From Epiperipatus broadwayi (taxonomy: Eukaryota > Onychophora > Udeonychophora > Euonychophora > Peripatidae), in the NCBI GenBank assembly GCA_028023455.1, contig JAQFVV010006709.1:372001-436000 (forward strand): a DNA stretch of 64,000 nucleotides. Direction: 5' to 3'. The notes beneath the pieces were generated by a model that had not been told where the DNA came from, made no database searches, and saw only the letters and a program-made list of their open reading frames with translations. This document shows positions 47,954 through 58,685 of the stretch, piece by piece; within the stretch, counting starts at the first letter, position 1; each line of letters begins with the position of its first letter. The position numbers and the translations under genes are program-made.

Positions 47954-48600
47954 TAATTCTACAAAATTAAAAAATGCCTATGTAAAATTTAAAAAAATGT
48001 CTTTGCTATAGCCAGTTTATGGTTTCTTGTGCCATCTCTCACCAAAGTCCCATAACAGTAATGTTCCCACGTGAATAGCCAACTTTTGTAAATCGTGAAT
48101 ACTAACATAATTACACTCTTTATTCAACATATTCTCTGTACTATTTATAAAATACGACTCATTGATTTTTCTTTTTTTCAAATGATTTTTCACATGCAAA
48201 ACAAAACACTATTGAAGCAGAATTCTCCACTACAAATCACTGCATGTTTTGCAAACACTTATACCTATCCACAGAACTTATACCTAACTGTGGATAGGTA
48301 TAAGTCTGTTTTTACAGAACATGCAGTGATTTGTAATGAATTCTGCTTTGATAGCATTTTTGTTCTGCATGTGGAAAATGATGAGAAAAAAGGAAAATTA
48401 AGGAGTCATATTTCATAAATAGTACAGAGATTGTGTTGAATAATTAGTGTAATTGTGTTAGTATTTGTATTCACAATTTATGGCAAGTTGGCATCCGTGT
48501 AGTGATGTTTAAAGATTAATATTTTATTGCTACTCAAGATGGCAGAAGTTGTAAGCTGGCTATAGCAAAGCAATTTTTTAATTTTGTAGTTATTCTATGT
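47954..48600. repeat. Large fold-back element (about 310-bp arms)
   Basis: ATTCTACAAAATTAAAAAAT at 47956 is matched by its complement ending at 48597. The inner ends ACTTATACCTATCCACA (48257-48273) and TGTGGATAGGTATAAGT (48289-48305) are perfect, with a 15-bp loop. The right arm lacks about 20 bp present near 47977-47995. The open frames on both strands over this region arise from the palindrome and are not genes. No transposase is present. It is a MITE-like or fold-back element of unknown family. Confidence 0.7.
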
Positions 48601-50129
48601 ATTTTATATATATACAGAGGGTTATGTATCTCATGGCACATAATAGTGCATGTGTGCACCCACAAACACATATATATATATTTAACGGTTTACAAACTAT
48701 TACAAACAATCCTTAAATCCGCAGAAGTACTTTCGGTTAATTTCTTCAACCTGCTTCAACTGTCATTAAATTCAAAATCAAAAGTGGAAGCAAACGTCAT
48801 CACTTCAAATTCCACAAATTTCTTATTTTAATGTTAGCAGCTTGTCAATTTATTAAATGCATTTTATTCCTGTTTATAAAATTTGCCTCTTTAATTTTTC
48901 TTTTACAATGGTTTCTCTCTTCATGAAGAATTTTTATATTTTCAAAATCAAATTTAAATTTATATTTACATGTTTTTTCGTGATCAAAGAAAAAATACTT
49001 CTGTGGATTTAAAGATTGTTTGTAATAGTTTATAAACCGTTAAATTTATTATTTCCTTTATAATTACAATTTTGTTTTTAATTAACGGACATTTTATTTA
49101 TATATATATTCTAATCATGCCTTTGTGCATCTTCACTTCAGAATAGTATATGATATAAATAAAATGGGTTCTAGCTCAGTTAATAATTAATAAATAAAAT
49201 ATTCAGCATTAAAATTAAATATTTCACTATCTCAAACTTAAAATACGAATAAGGTTCAGTTTATAAAAATAAATTAAATAAATATTTAATATTTTCATGA
49301 GACTTGAAGTGAAAATATAGGTGACAAGATAGATTACGTTGAGCCAATATCCTACAGGATATTACCTCAATGGCATAAGAACACTATTCCTCCTTATTAC
49401 TATTTCAAATAACAAACTCATAGTATTCTTATGACTTTAATAACTTCTACTCACTAAGATTAAGCTAATAATTACATCTTAATCTTCTACTTATAATAAT
49501 TTAGCTTTATAAAATCTCAGGTTCATAAATTTATTCTAAGTTAATTTAAAATTACAGTAGTAAAATATGATAAGGGAATTTTATGTCATAATCTACTACA
49601 CTGAAACTAATGATAATAAATAATAATAATAATATTCTTCATTGTATAACTAATTCTGTATATCTTTTCATTATATTTTTATTACCATAATAAAATAATC
49701 AAATAATATAATATAGAAAGGCATTTTTTAACACTTCTTTGAAAATATTTTATTTTTCTGTCATGTTGTAGTAAGTTAAAGGCAATACTAATACACATAC
49801 TTGGAGAAAATATTGAAAAAGTAAAATATAATCAATGTATTTTTGATGAAGAGCACCCTTTCCAAACTCAAGCATGATTAAAGAATCCAAAATAGTGTAC
49901 ATCTAAGTAGGAATGTTTCTAACTGCATTCAAATTGAATGCTATATAAATTCATGTGGCTTGTAAAAAATGCTGCATTATTTATACACTTTCTATATTGT
50001 AGTGAAAACTATTTATTCTTTTTTAAGTTTATCATCATGAATAAATAAATATCCATCTGTGTTTTAAAAATACTATTAATTCTGTAGGATTTACTTTAGT
50101 TTTATTCATTATCATCATTTTAAAATATT
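48601..50129. other. AT-rich non-coding DNA
   Basis: No supported coding frame or recognised repeat, apart from short TA runs near 48607 and 48670. Confidence 0.4.
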
Positions 50130-50137
50130 CATTATTT
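50130..50137 (-). repeat. Other half of target-site duplication AAATAATG
   Basis: CATTATTT on the plus strand beside the left end of transposon copy 2. It is the reverse complement of 20766-20773 beside copy 1. Confidence 0.8.
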
Positions 50138-51317
50138 GGTAATACATGGTCTATTGATCCACACCATATGATGGTGCTGTTTCTACGCTAAAGCACATAA
50201 ATATGCTGTTTACAAGGCCGCTCATAGATCTTATGGCCTGTAAACTGTTCAAACACTAAGATGTTGAAGTGCACTCTTACCCCAACACCTCTGGCATGTT
50301 AAACATTATTAGTGATGAGTATGCAATAATCTCTATAGACATTACTCTTGACTATTGTACAGCATATGATATGAAGGTTTCTGTAGTTGTAATGACAAAA
50401 GGTATATTAGAACGGATTTTTTTTTTTGCTTAAATGTATTGTAATTGATATGAGTTAGTAAAAATTGTAATGAATTCTCAAACGCCCCTACTTTCATTGT
50501 CAGTGGTCAGAATTCCCAAAGTTCATGATCAAGTCATGCACTTTCCAATACTTTTTCGAGATCAAAACAGTTCAATGGCAGACGACCATTTGGCAGATTT
50601 ACCTGCTACAGAAGCAGATGCAGTGGCCTTTCTTCAACCCAAAAAAAAATATTTTACCCACCCAGAAAAACTGTCTTTGTGGTGGTTTAATGAAATTAAG
50701 GCATTGGAAAACATCTGAAATGGAATGTCAATCACATCAATGTCGATGGAGGTGTTCCATTCACTCATGCGACGAGCTTTGAGAGCTGCCGAATCACTTT
50801 TTTGCAAGCAGTATGGCTAATTTAGTATTGAAACTGGGATCAGCTTACAGTGAAGTGTATTAGAGCTGAGTTGGAAAAGTGTCAAAACGCTGTAAGGAAT
50901 ATGATGACAGGTCTTAGAGAGGTCTCTCGAGAAAGCCTTGTTTCTCGATCAAAAATAAAAAAAGTTTCTTCAAAAACAATAAAAAAGACTTGGAACAAAA
51001 AAAAAAAAAGTTTTTTTAAAAAAAAAAGACCGGACAAAAAGAAATGTTTGTTTTTTTTTTTTTTAAAAAAAAAAAAAAAGACAGAATATTTCAAAAAGCC
51101 CCAACCCCCCATTTTTTTTATTTTTAAGAAATATACATCAAACCGGTTGTTACAAAAAAAAAAAACAAAAAAACAACAACAACAAAAAAATCAAATTCAA
51201 AGAAATTAAAAACATAAATCAACAAAATTTAAAAACTGCCTGGTAACGTTATATCTATTTGTTTTTCACTAGCAACAGCGCCATAGAGTGGTATGGGTAA
51301 TTAGACGATGTATTACC
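50138..51317 (+). mobile_element. ~1.2-kb DNA transposon, copy 2
   Basis: Starts GGTAATACATGGTCTATTG and ends with the inverted form (GACGATGTATTACC). The same element as 20774-21995. Coding-like parts are LPATEADAVAFLQPKKKYF followed by a W-W-F-N-E-I-K block (about 50600-50715) and IRAELEKCQNAVRN...KTIKKTWNKKKK (about 50855-51000), then A- and T-rich homopolymers. In this copy the first block stays open through W-W-F-N-E-I-K, whereas copy 1 has lost one G there. The two copies are about 95% alike over the RAELE block by eye, so both are fairly young. No DDE motif or zinc finger was recognised. Confidence 0.85.
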
Positions 51318-51325
51318 ATATAATG
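51318..51325 (+). repeat. Other half of target-site duplication ATATAATG
   Basis: Lies between the right end of transposon copy 2 and the LINE 3' half. It matches 21996-22003 (inverted) beside copy 1. Confidence 0.8.
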
Positions 51326-52230
51326 TAACAAGAATTGTATGGAAGGGAGTGGCAGTAGCAGGGTTAAAATATGGTAACAATGCATTATGTGTTAGTAAAG
51401 AGGTGTTAGATTACTTAGAAAAAGTACAGAGAGAAGTAGAAAGATATGCATTAGATGCATATGTGTGGATGGCAAAGGAGGCAATTGAAGGAGAAATGGG
51501 ATGGTCAAGTTTTTATATGAGAGATACAAACAGCAAAGTGAAAATGTTCAGTAGATTGTAGTTTATGGATAATAAGAGAATAGCCAAAATAGTATTTATT
51601 AGAGTTATAAGTAAAGGGCAGACAAAAAGAGGGGTGAGAACTGGATAAAAATTTATGCCAGTATACTTACACATAAGGTGAGATGATTGTGTTAGAAAAA
51701 TTGTTGAGTATTATAGTGTCAAGGAATGGAATAGAAGAATAGACACATTAATAAAAAAAATAGGGAGTTGGAGATATGGAGAACTAGTATGGAGAATTTA
51801 AAGAGTTTAAATATATATAGAAGTAAATAAATGGAAAAAATGTGAGTGATTTAGTCTACAAATTATATAAGAAAGGCATGGAAAATATTAAGCATCTATT
51901 AATTGAATGTAAATGCTTACAAGCAGAAAGGATACAAATAATGAAGTTGTGGGAGAATAAATATGAACAAAGTGATTATACAGAAAGTGGTTTCTTGGTT
52001 TTTATGCTAATTTTGGAAAAAGTTAAGGGGCATTTACATATAAAGGTCATACAATGGACAAAAATAATGTTGTGGAAATGGAATGGAGCGGGATAGATAA
52101 GAATATGCAGAAAATATAGGGTGGTGAATAGAAAGGGAAAACAAGGTGGCTAACAGGTGTCTCTGGATAGAGTGGCTGAAGAGACTCCTGACTCCAAAAA
52201 AGGAGAAGCTATATCGCATCGCATCGCATG
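51326..52230 (+). mobile_element. CR1-like LINE, 3' half, split by inversion
   Basis: Starts in the middle of the ORF2 thumb region (R-I-V-W-K-G-V-A-V-A-G-L-K-Y-G-N, matching A-R-I-I-W-K-E-I-A-V-A-G-L in the 36-kb copy). It continues through L-D-Y-L-E-K-V-Q-R-E-V-E-R-Y-A-L-D-A-Y and then, with stops, to the I-K-H-L-L-I-E-C zinc-knuckle-like end near 51875-51905. The untranslated end closes with a GGAGAAGCTATATC block and GCATC repeats at 52211-52228. The missing 5' half is at 22004-22727, 28 kb away and inverted. Confidence 0.85.
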
Positions 52231-52700
52231 ATCAAATAACTAATTGATGAAAAATGTCTCCATTTATTTTGAATTTGCATTTATAATAATATATTTTGCA
52301 ATAAAATTAATAACTTATTAACAAAATAATATCAATTATTTAATGAAAAAGTATATAGGTGACAAAGGAAATATATACAATGCAGATCTATTATGTGATT
52401 GAAGAAAATTTTCTCCTGTTTACAATGTCGAACTTTAATACAACGATAATTTTTTATATATTTTATCTTTCAAAAACCAAATTTATTGTACATTTAGACC
52501 ATAGAAATACAGACCAAAAAGTAAAAAAAAAAAAAACAAGTAAATGATTATGAAATAGCATGCAAATAAAAAAAGGATATATTTGAGTTAATGTTTGCCC
52601 AGGAAACTTTTGTGACTTGTTTGTTGTTCCAAAAATAGACCATAGAAACCCAATTTGTCTAAAGTTCATAGCAGGGAAGATTAAAATGAGATGGTGTTAG
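52231..52700. other. Non-coding DNA between two LINEs
   Basis: No supported gene. The open frames 52359-52547 and 52463-52669 overlap on opposite strands in AT-rich DNA and show no domain. Confidence 0.4.
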
Positions 52701-52831
52701 TAGGTAGTATTAATATCCGTGTTTGAGTTTTATGAAATGATGAAAAGCAACAGCCACCCAATAAACAGCAAAGTTGCGGGGAGCTCTATCCAATTGCAAT
52801 GGAGTCCCAGGTTTGTGCAGCTGTGAAGGGG

Positions 52832-53240
52832 TCAGCAGTGCGCATATCTCTTATCCCTTTCCTTGTTTAGTATTTGGCAAAACGCTGTGAATATATTATT
52901 CAAGGTCTCAGCCTGGAACACCAGCTTACAGCGCAATGCCCAGATGGAAAAGTTAATTATGGCCAAAAGCCGGATCTCAGAGAATATGCCCTTTTCAATT
53001 GCTGTCTTGAGGTTCATTTCAATTTGATTTCTTGTCATGTTTTGTTGAAAATGAGTTCTTAAATTGTTCAAAGTTGTGCATTCGAAGAGGAAGTGATCGG
53101 TAGTCTCTTCCTGTCTTTGACACAATGTGCAATTAGGGTCAATATCTTGCCCCCTTTTATAGTGGAGGAAGGCATTTGTTGGGAGGGCATGCAGGTTCGA
53201 TTTCTATAGGAAGTCCACGATTTTTGGCGGCAACTTCCAA
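52832..53240 (-). pseudogene. Tx1/L1-like LINE ORF2: C-terminal cysteine motif
   Basis: On the minus strand a frame reads D-P-N-C-T-L-C-Q-R-Q-E-E-T-T-D-H-F-L-F-E-C. That is the C-x2-C...H-x4-C motif found at the C terminus of ORF2 in L1/Tx1-type and many other LINEs, followed by 80 further residues to a stop at 52832. It is separated from the RT part by a frame change near 53240-53295, where a 39-bp tandem duplication sits (53246-53284 and 53285-53323). Confidence 0.7.
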
Positions 53241-53295
53241 AGCTTGGTCATCCTTATCATTCAAGGGATGTTGATTGAAAGGCAGGTCATCCTTA

Positions 53296-54927
53296 TCATT
53301 CGAGGGATGTTGATTGAAAGGCAGCTGGGGATCCTCTGTTTTTGATGGTCAAGAAGATCAAACACTTCCCAATACACAAGTTTTCTTTGAAATAGGGTTG
53401 ATGTTGGTTTAATGTTATCAAAGATAAAGTTGATCTGCTGTTGAAGGAGGAAGGCATGTCCTCTGGGGGGTGGCCGATCAGTAGGTTGAATGTCCTTTTC
53501 CGGAAGTGGGCATTGAGTACATTATGGATGCGTTTTAAGTTGAATATAGTTAGTAAATGTAGTGAGAGACCATTTAAAGTTTTGGGCTTTTGGAGGATTC
53601 TCAAGCTAATTACGGGTGATCGGCCCGCCCAACACAGTTTTCTACAGGCGGTTTCTACTTTGTTGATGAATACCTTGGTGGGGATGAACCCTGCCAAATA
53701 GTATATTATTTTTGGAAGAATGACAGCATTTAAAAGGGCTACTTTCCCAAATAGGGAAAGGTATATTTTTGACAAAGATGCGATTGTGGTTTCAATTTTC
53801 TCTAATAATGAGTTCTGTATCTCTTTACGCATCACCGTGGGTGTTTTTGATAGGTGAAATCCTAGAAATTTCTGTGGCGCTGCTTCAAATCCACCAGAGA
53901 TCTTTTGGCCAGTAAGAATTGACCAAATAGCTGATTTTTTTGGGTTGACAAGGAAACCATATAATTTGGCATGGTGATCAAGAAGTTGTTTTAGCTTACC
54001 CAGTTCATCATGGGATGAAAGAAACACAACTACATCATCCATATAGGAGATGTGATTGATGTTCTCATTAAGTAGCGGAACAGCGATACCAGAAAACATG
54101 GCATGGTGATCAAGAAGTTGTTTTAGCTTACCCAGTTCATCATGGGATGAAAGAAACACAACTACATCATCCATATAGGAGATGTGATTGATGTTCTCAT
54201 TAAGTAGCGGAACAGCGATACCAGAAAACGTGGCCTCAATGTTCAACAGCATTGGATTGATATAGGCAGCAAAGAGAAGTGCACTCAGGGGAGAACCTTG
54301 GGGGATGGAGATGTAGGGCATAAAACCCAGGGCAATGTGACCATCTAGGGACAAGAACACTTCCCGATTGTAAAGAAGGTTCTCAATCATTTGAATGTAG
54401 ACGGGTGGTACATTTAGCTGTTCCAGAACACTGAGAAGAACATCAATTCTCACGGAGTCGAATGCCCCAGCTATATCAAGTTGGACTGCAATGGGCCGGG
54501 ACTTCCTTTGTCTCCACACATGATCAACCAGAAGTCTGAAGTGGCTGACAGCGTCAGATGTTGAAGTGCCTTTTTTTGCAAATTGATAGCGCGAAAGTTG
54601 TTTAATTATGTTATATTGAATCTTGTCTTTAATGATGCTCTCGATGATCTTTGTCAATAGAGGAATCATCAAGATAGGACACAGGTTATTGAGATCTCGT
54701 TGTGCATCACGCTTCTTTAAAAAGGGTACCATGGAGATGGGACATAGGTTTATTAGGTGATGACTTCCAGTGGCGATGAGGTCTATCATTCCGTGGATTA
54801 TTGGGATAGTAAAAGCTCTTAGGTGTAAAAGTAGAAATCTGGGAATTCCATGCATGCCATGATGGACACTTTCTGGGAGTGATTGCAGTTTGTCAAGAAT
54901 ATCACCATCTGTGATGTTATGTTCCAT
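53296..54927 (-). pseudogene. Tx1/L1-like LINE ORF2: reverse transcriptase with duplicated YMDD block
   Basis: This open frame of 543 codons is the longest in the window. RT landmarks: V-P-F-L-K-K-x-D-A (residues 67-75), motif A Q-L-D-I-A-G-A-F-D-S-V (149-159), motif B P-Q-G-S-P-L-S (209-215), motif C Y-M-D-D at 251-254, a second identical Y-M-D-D at 295-298, motif D G-F-L-V-N-P-K-K-S (324-332), and F-L-G-F (354-357). The repeated block is 44 codons in tandem, almost identical in DNA (53971-54102 and 54103-54234), so the catalytic palm strand is present twice. G-K-V-A-L-L-N-A-V-I-L-P-K-I-I-Y follows, as in L1/Tx1 elements. The enzyme reverse-transcribes element RNA at nicked chromosomal DNA; with this insertion it should not fold normally. 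A possible third local duplication is noted near residues 58-86 (L-x-N-L-C-P-I twice). Confidence 0.85.
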
Positions 54928-55147
54928 AGGGTTGTTAGTAACAAAAACTCTACGGATGTTAGTGACACCAATAGGTTGTAATTTTCTTTTGTAAAAGTCT
55001 CTTTATTTTGGAAAGCATGGAGAGTCTGATATATTGTTTACTGTGTATCTTGATCGATGAGGGTGCCTTGTTTTGTTGGTTGGATCCTAGGGCCCATCTG
55101 ATGTAACCTCGAGTCCAGCAGTGTTGATATGCTAAGTAACTGTGTGC

Positions 55148-55648
55148 TCATTTAATTGATAGGTATTCAGCCAGGGATTGTTGGGTAGCTTTGTATTGTA
55201 GTTTAAGGTGAGTAATTTCTTGGATATTTTGCCTTTGTATGGGCAAATGTTTAAGTGTGTCGGCTATCTTGTCCAATTGACTTAGTAATTTGAGGGGACC
55301 TTTATTATGTTGAGTGCATTTATGAATATGTGATTGTAGAATATTTATGAAGTTATTCCATTTATCACATGGTGAAAGTGTGTTTATATTAGCAGAGTTG
55401 AATGATATGTAAATCTCAGAGATGAGTTGTATTGTGGCAGATTCCTTTGTGAGGATCCTCATTGTTTGTGGAATGTTGCCATATGAATGTGTGTTATCCA
55501 CAATTCTGATAAGGACCTCTAGTGCCATGTGGTCCATAAAGACAACAGGCCACAGGTTAGCTTCAATGAAGGGAGCAAGTGAAGGAGAGAAGTGTAAAAG
55601 ATCAATGAGGGACTTAAACCGTGATGAATAGAATGAGAAGGCAGACAC
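55148..55648 (-). pseudogene. Tx1/L1-like LINE ORF2: linker between endonuclease and RT
   Basis: A 166-codon frame (SAFSFYSSRFKSLIDLLHF...) continuing the endonuclease frame after a +1 shift at a T6 tract near 55655. It is helix-rich with no catalytic motif, which is usual for this part of LINE ORF2 proteins. It ends at 55148, with about 220 bp of broken sequence before the RT frame. Confidence 0.6.
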
Positions 55649-55649
55649 A

Positions 55650-56270
55650 TCAAAAAACTATCTTCCACTTGTAAAGGTGTTGCTCAGTGATTTTTTTTTT
55701 TTTTTTCCGGCACCGCCGGCACCAAACCCCCCCCCCCCCCCCCCACTTCTTTTTATGGCGGCGGGATCTCTCGCTAAGTTGGTGTTTTAAGTGACTCCTT
55801 TCAAAAGAATCATATGTATGATTAAAGTCACCCAACATCAATGCAGGAAAAGGATTAGTTCTTAAGACCGCGTTGATAGTGTGGATGATTCTATAGATTA
55901 TATCTGATGCTTTGGTCATGTAAACATTTATTATGTTAAGTGTCCATCCATTTACCTGTATAATGGCTATGAGGCAGTTAGAGTCTATATGAATTATTTT
56001 GAAAAAGGTTATTTTAGATTTTTTATTAAAAAGAATTGCTACTCCATCAGATGCAGAGGAGGAGAAGGAATAATGGAAGTATCCAAATTTTTGTATTCTC
56101 TGTATGATGTTTTGGTCAGATAGTGTGTGAAGTTTTGTTTCATTGAGGCAAAGAACATCAGGTGTATTATGCTTAAGCCAGAATGATAATGCTTGGATTC
56201 TGCCAAGGGAGTTCATGCCTCTGACGTTAATCGATGTTATGTTGAAAGTCATCATTGATAGTGAAACCAC
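55650..56270 (-). pseudogene. Tx1/L1-like LINE ORF2: AP-type endonuclease, truncated
   Basis: Starts F-N-I-T-S-I-N-V-R-G-M-N (the N-V-R-G block, from about 56250), then L-C-L-N-E-T-K-L (the E-T-K-L active-site Glu), a D-G-V-A-I-L-F block, and L-G-D-F-N (about 55830-55842). It then breaks off. The usual following R-I-D-Y and S-D-H motifs are missing. In their place is a T16 tract, a small GC-rich palindromic piece (CCGGCACCGCCGG) and a run of eighteen C (55727-55744). The enzyme would nick target DNA for reverse transcription. The missing catalytic His and Asp make this copy inactive. Confidence 0.8.
55691..55755. repeat. Homopolymer block T16 and C18 with GC palindrome
   Basis: T16 at 55691-55706, CCGGCACCGCCGGCACC, then C18 at 55727-55744. 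Its composition is unlike everything around it and it interrupts the endonuclease frame. It may be a real insertion or an assembly error. Confidence 0.7.
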
Positions 56271-56274
56271 TCTC

Positions 56275-57229
56275 TCATGTGGGAGAGTTTGCCTGATTGG
56301 AATGTGATCCAGTTTCTAAGACCATAATATTCTGTTCCAGCATCAAATTGGTGGGGTGATGATAAGGTTCAGATTGTATTAGGTTCTTAGATAAGTTGAG
56401 GTCTGGTGGAATAGGTTCAGGAATAGGCCACAATGATGGAGATAAGTCTATCAGTAAGCGTTCATTATCATTTTCATGTTGACATGAGGCCACTTTATTT
56501 TGAGACAAAGGGTCAATCAGTTGTATGTTGTTATCTTGGTCTATTGTTTTTGTTTCATTTGTGAGGTTATATGAACTTGTGACTTTTGGAGAATGGTCTC
56601 TTCATTTTTTTTTCACAAGGTCTATTTGGTGGGGGAATATTAGTCTTTGTTGCATCTCGAAGATTGTCACATTCATTGCTATTGCTACGTTCTTGTGATT
56701 GTTCAGAGCTATTGTTTGTTTTTTTTATGTTTTCTTTTACGTGAAATTCTGTTGCTGGCCATTGTAGTGTCGCTTTGTTCAGCATTGGTGTCCATGTCTG
56801 TTTGGCTGATTGTTGCTGTATCTGATGATGATATGCAATTGTCATTGGTATGCAGCTGTTCAGGAGTGAGTTGAAATTGTTCTGTTTCCAAGGAAGTTTT
56901 ATCATTAGGAATTTTTGATGATGATGTAGTGTGATCTGTGGTATTGCTAGTGATATATTGTTGCTTGAGACTTGGGTATGTATTTGTTAGATGTTGATTT
57001 TCTTGATCGCTATCACATTTGTGGAATTTGTACCAAATCTCTCCACAAATTATGCATTTTCTCTCTTGACAATCTTTTTTAGATGGCCTCTCTGCCTGCA
57101 AGGGAAGCATTGGGGTGGAAGGCCATGAAAGATGATGTTGAGTGGAGATTTGCCATGTTGAATTAGAGATGGGACTGATTGAGATGGAATTCCTTTTTTA
57201 AGAACTAGCTGAAATTGTGCAGTGTTGAT
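56275..57229 (-). pseudogene. Tx1/L1-like LINE ORF1: zinc-knuckle region and tail
   Basis: Read through one TAG (57230) and one A-tract frameshift (near 57080). The minus strand gives C-F-P-C-R-Q-R-G-H-L-K-K-D-C, a complete C-x2-C-x4-H-x4-C knuckle spanning the shift. Next comes C-I-I-C-G-E-I-W-Y-K-F-H-K-C, in which the His of the second knuckle is Tyr. A Ser/Thr/Asn/Gln-rich tail follows in shifted frames to about 56275, just before the endonuclease frame. ORF1 proteins with such knuckles bind element RNA. The preceding P-P-Q-C-F block is typical of Tx1-type ORF1. Confidence 0.65.
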
Positions 57230-58399
57230 CTATACTGTGGGATCATCGTTGTCTGCTACTAGGTATTGAAATTTGGTAATGGTGCCATAGTCTTTGAAGT
57301 GGCGCTGAAGGTCTGCCTTTTCAAAGTCCATGGTACATTTTTGAATTCGCCCTGTTAAAACAACTGGGCGGTTGAGGTCAATGTAGACAAGAAATTTGTT
57401 GTTTAGGAGTTTATGACTATTTCTAAAGGCAGCTTTAACTTGTTGGTTTGTGAACTGGATGATAAGATATCTTTCATTTGGATGAAAGAGGATCTTATGG
57501 ATCGATTTCCACCAGCCATGTGCTTTACATAGTTCATATAGTGATGATGTAGGGAATGTGTATAGATTTAAACAGTTATCTGTAGTGGAAAGTATGAGAG
57601 AACACTCATTATAATAGTTGAGTAGAGATTTGTGGAGTGGCAATGGGATGGTTTGGTTAAACTGTTCATTTATTATTTCATGGTTCTGAATATCACAAGT
57701 AGGATTATCTGTAGATGTTGTTTGAGGATTAGAGTAGTTTGATGTAGACTGTTCTGTTTCTATTTCTTGTAAAAGTTGAATTGCTTCCATGTATTTATCA
57801 GGTTGTGATGTTTGATGATGTGTATTTATCATTATGTTAGCTCTGACCTTGTTTGCATATGTCATTTCATTCATCATTGGGCTTGTGGTTTTATTATGCT
57901 CAGAGTTGTGAGGTAGTTGGTTTGAATCCCTGTATTCAGGGCCTGTGATATTGCATTTGTCAAACTCTGGGTGACTTAGTGAAGATTGTTTTGGAATGGG
58001 AGAGTGCATATCATTATGGTTTATGGTCGATTTCTGATTTGGTTTAATTATTGTAGTTTTGGAATTTTTATTTTCCTTTAAATGTTTTGGAGATTTTATG
58101 AGATTTAGATTTGTGTTATTATATAAATTATTGTTGTTAATCTGTTTTCCCAGTTCTGGATTATTTAGTGGAGATAGATTAGTTTTTGATGGTGTTTGTA
58201 AAGTTTTGGTATTCTCTAAGTGATTCATTTTTTTGTTTGAGGCTGTAATTGGGGAATCATCATTTTTCCCCTGTTGCAAAGTTTTCCCGTTTTTTCGCGA
58301 GTTTATGAGAGGAATTATACTTTTTTTAACGGTATGATCATTTCGAACATTTTCACCGCTATTTTTAGGTTCATTAGGGGTTGCAATCTACATTTACAA
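57230..58399 (-). pseudogene. Tx1/L1-like LINE ORF1: central region
   Basis: An open frame of 349 codons from 58279, extendable upstream in frame to about 58399. The first 200 residues are low-complexity and rich in Asn, Thr, Ser and Gln. The last 130 look folded: L-Y-E-L-C-K-A-H-G-W-W-K-S-I-H-K-I, a strand-rich stretch (R-Y-L-I-I-Q-F-T) and T-G-R-I-Q-K-C-T-M-D-F-E-K-A-D-L-Q-R-H-F-K-D-Y-G, which resembles the RNA-binding fold found before the knuckles in such ORF1 proteins. It ends at a TAG in an otherwise continuing frame. The upstream boundary is a one-base shift near 58380-58399. Confidence 0.6.
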
Positions 58400-58685
58400 T
58401 TTGGAAATCACTAGATAATTTCGAATTATTTTCCCCTTTCACGTGACAGTGTTTCGATTTTAGCATAGATTTTATTATCGGGTTGTTAGTAGTCGAAGAA
58501 GAAAGAAATTGATTTTGATTATTTGAAATGCTTTCTACCATTGTAGATTTATTCTTAGGTTCTTTGGAGGGTTTATTGTTGTAATCCAAACATTGAGACT
58601 CATCAGAGGTTTTAAGGTTAGTATATATATTTTTTCTCCCATTAGAGCGTTTAGGCCTTAGTATAGGCTTTATTACAGAGTCCAT
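58374..58685 (-). pseudogene. Tx1/L1-like LINE ORF1: N-terminal piece
   Basis: A 103-codon frame starting MDSVIKPILRPKRSNGRKN, basic and Ser/Asn-rich. It stops at 58374, but the next frame over continues the same kind of sequence (I-A-T-P-N-E-P-K-N-S-G-E-N-V-R), so one frameshift separates the two parts. The 5' untranslated part of the element probably runs to about 58930. Confidence 0.5.

Noticed and set aside
48017-48418. Open frames on both strands at 48017-48199 and 48095-48418
   Set aside because: They arise from the 650-bp palindrome and have no protein features.
50882-51112. Minus-strand Phe-rich open frame
   Set aside because: It reads A- and T-homopolymers of the transposon; the coding-like strand is plus.
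54662-54760. Third in-frame duplication in the Tx1-like RT (two L-x-N-L-C-P-I strings)
   Set aside because: The two strings are diverged and could reflect normal RT sequence plus mutation; noted as possible but not called as a feature.
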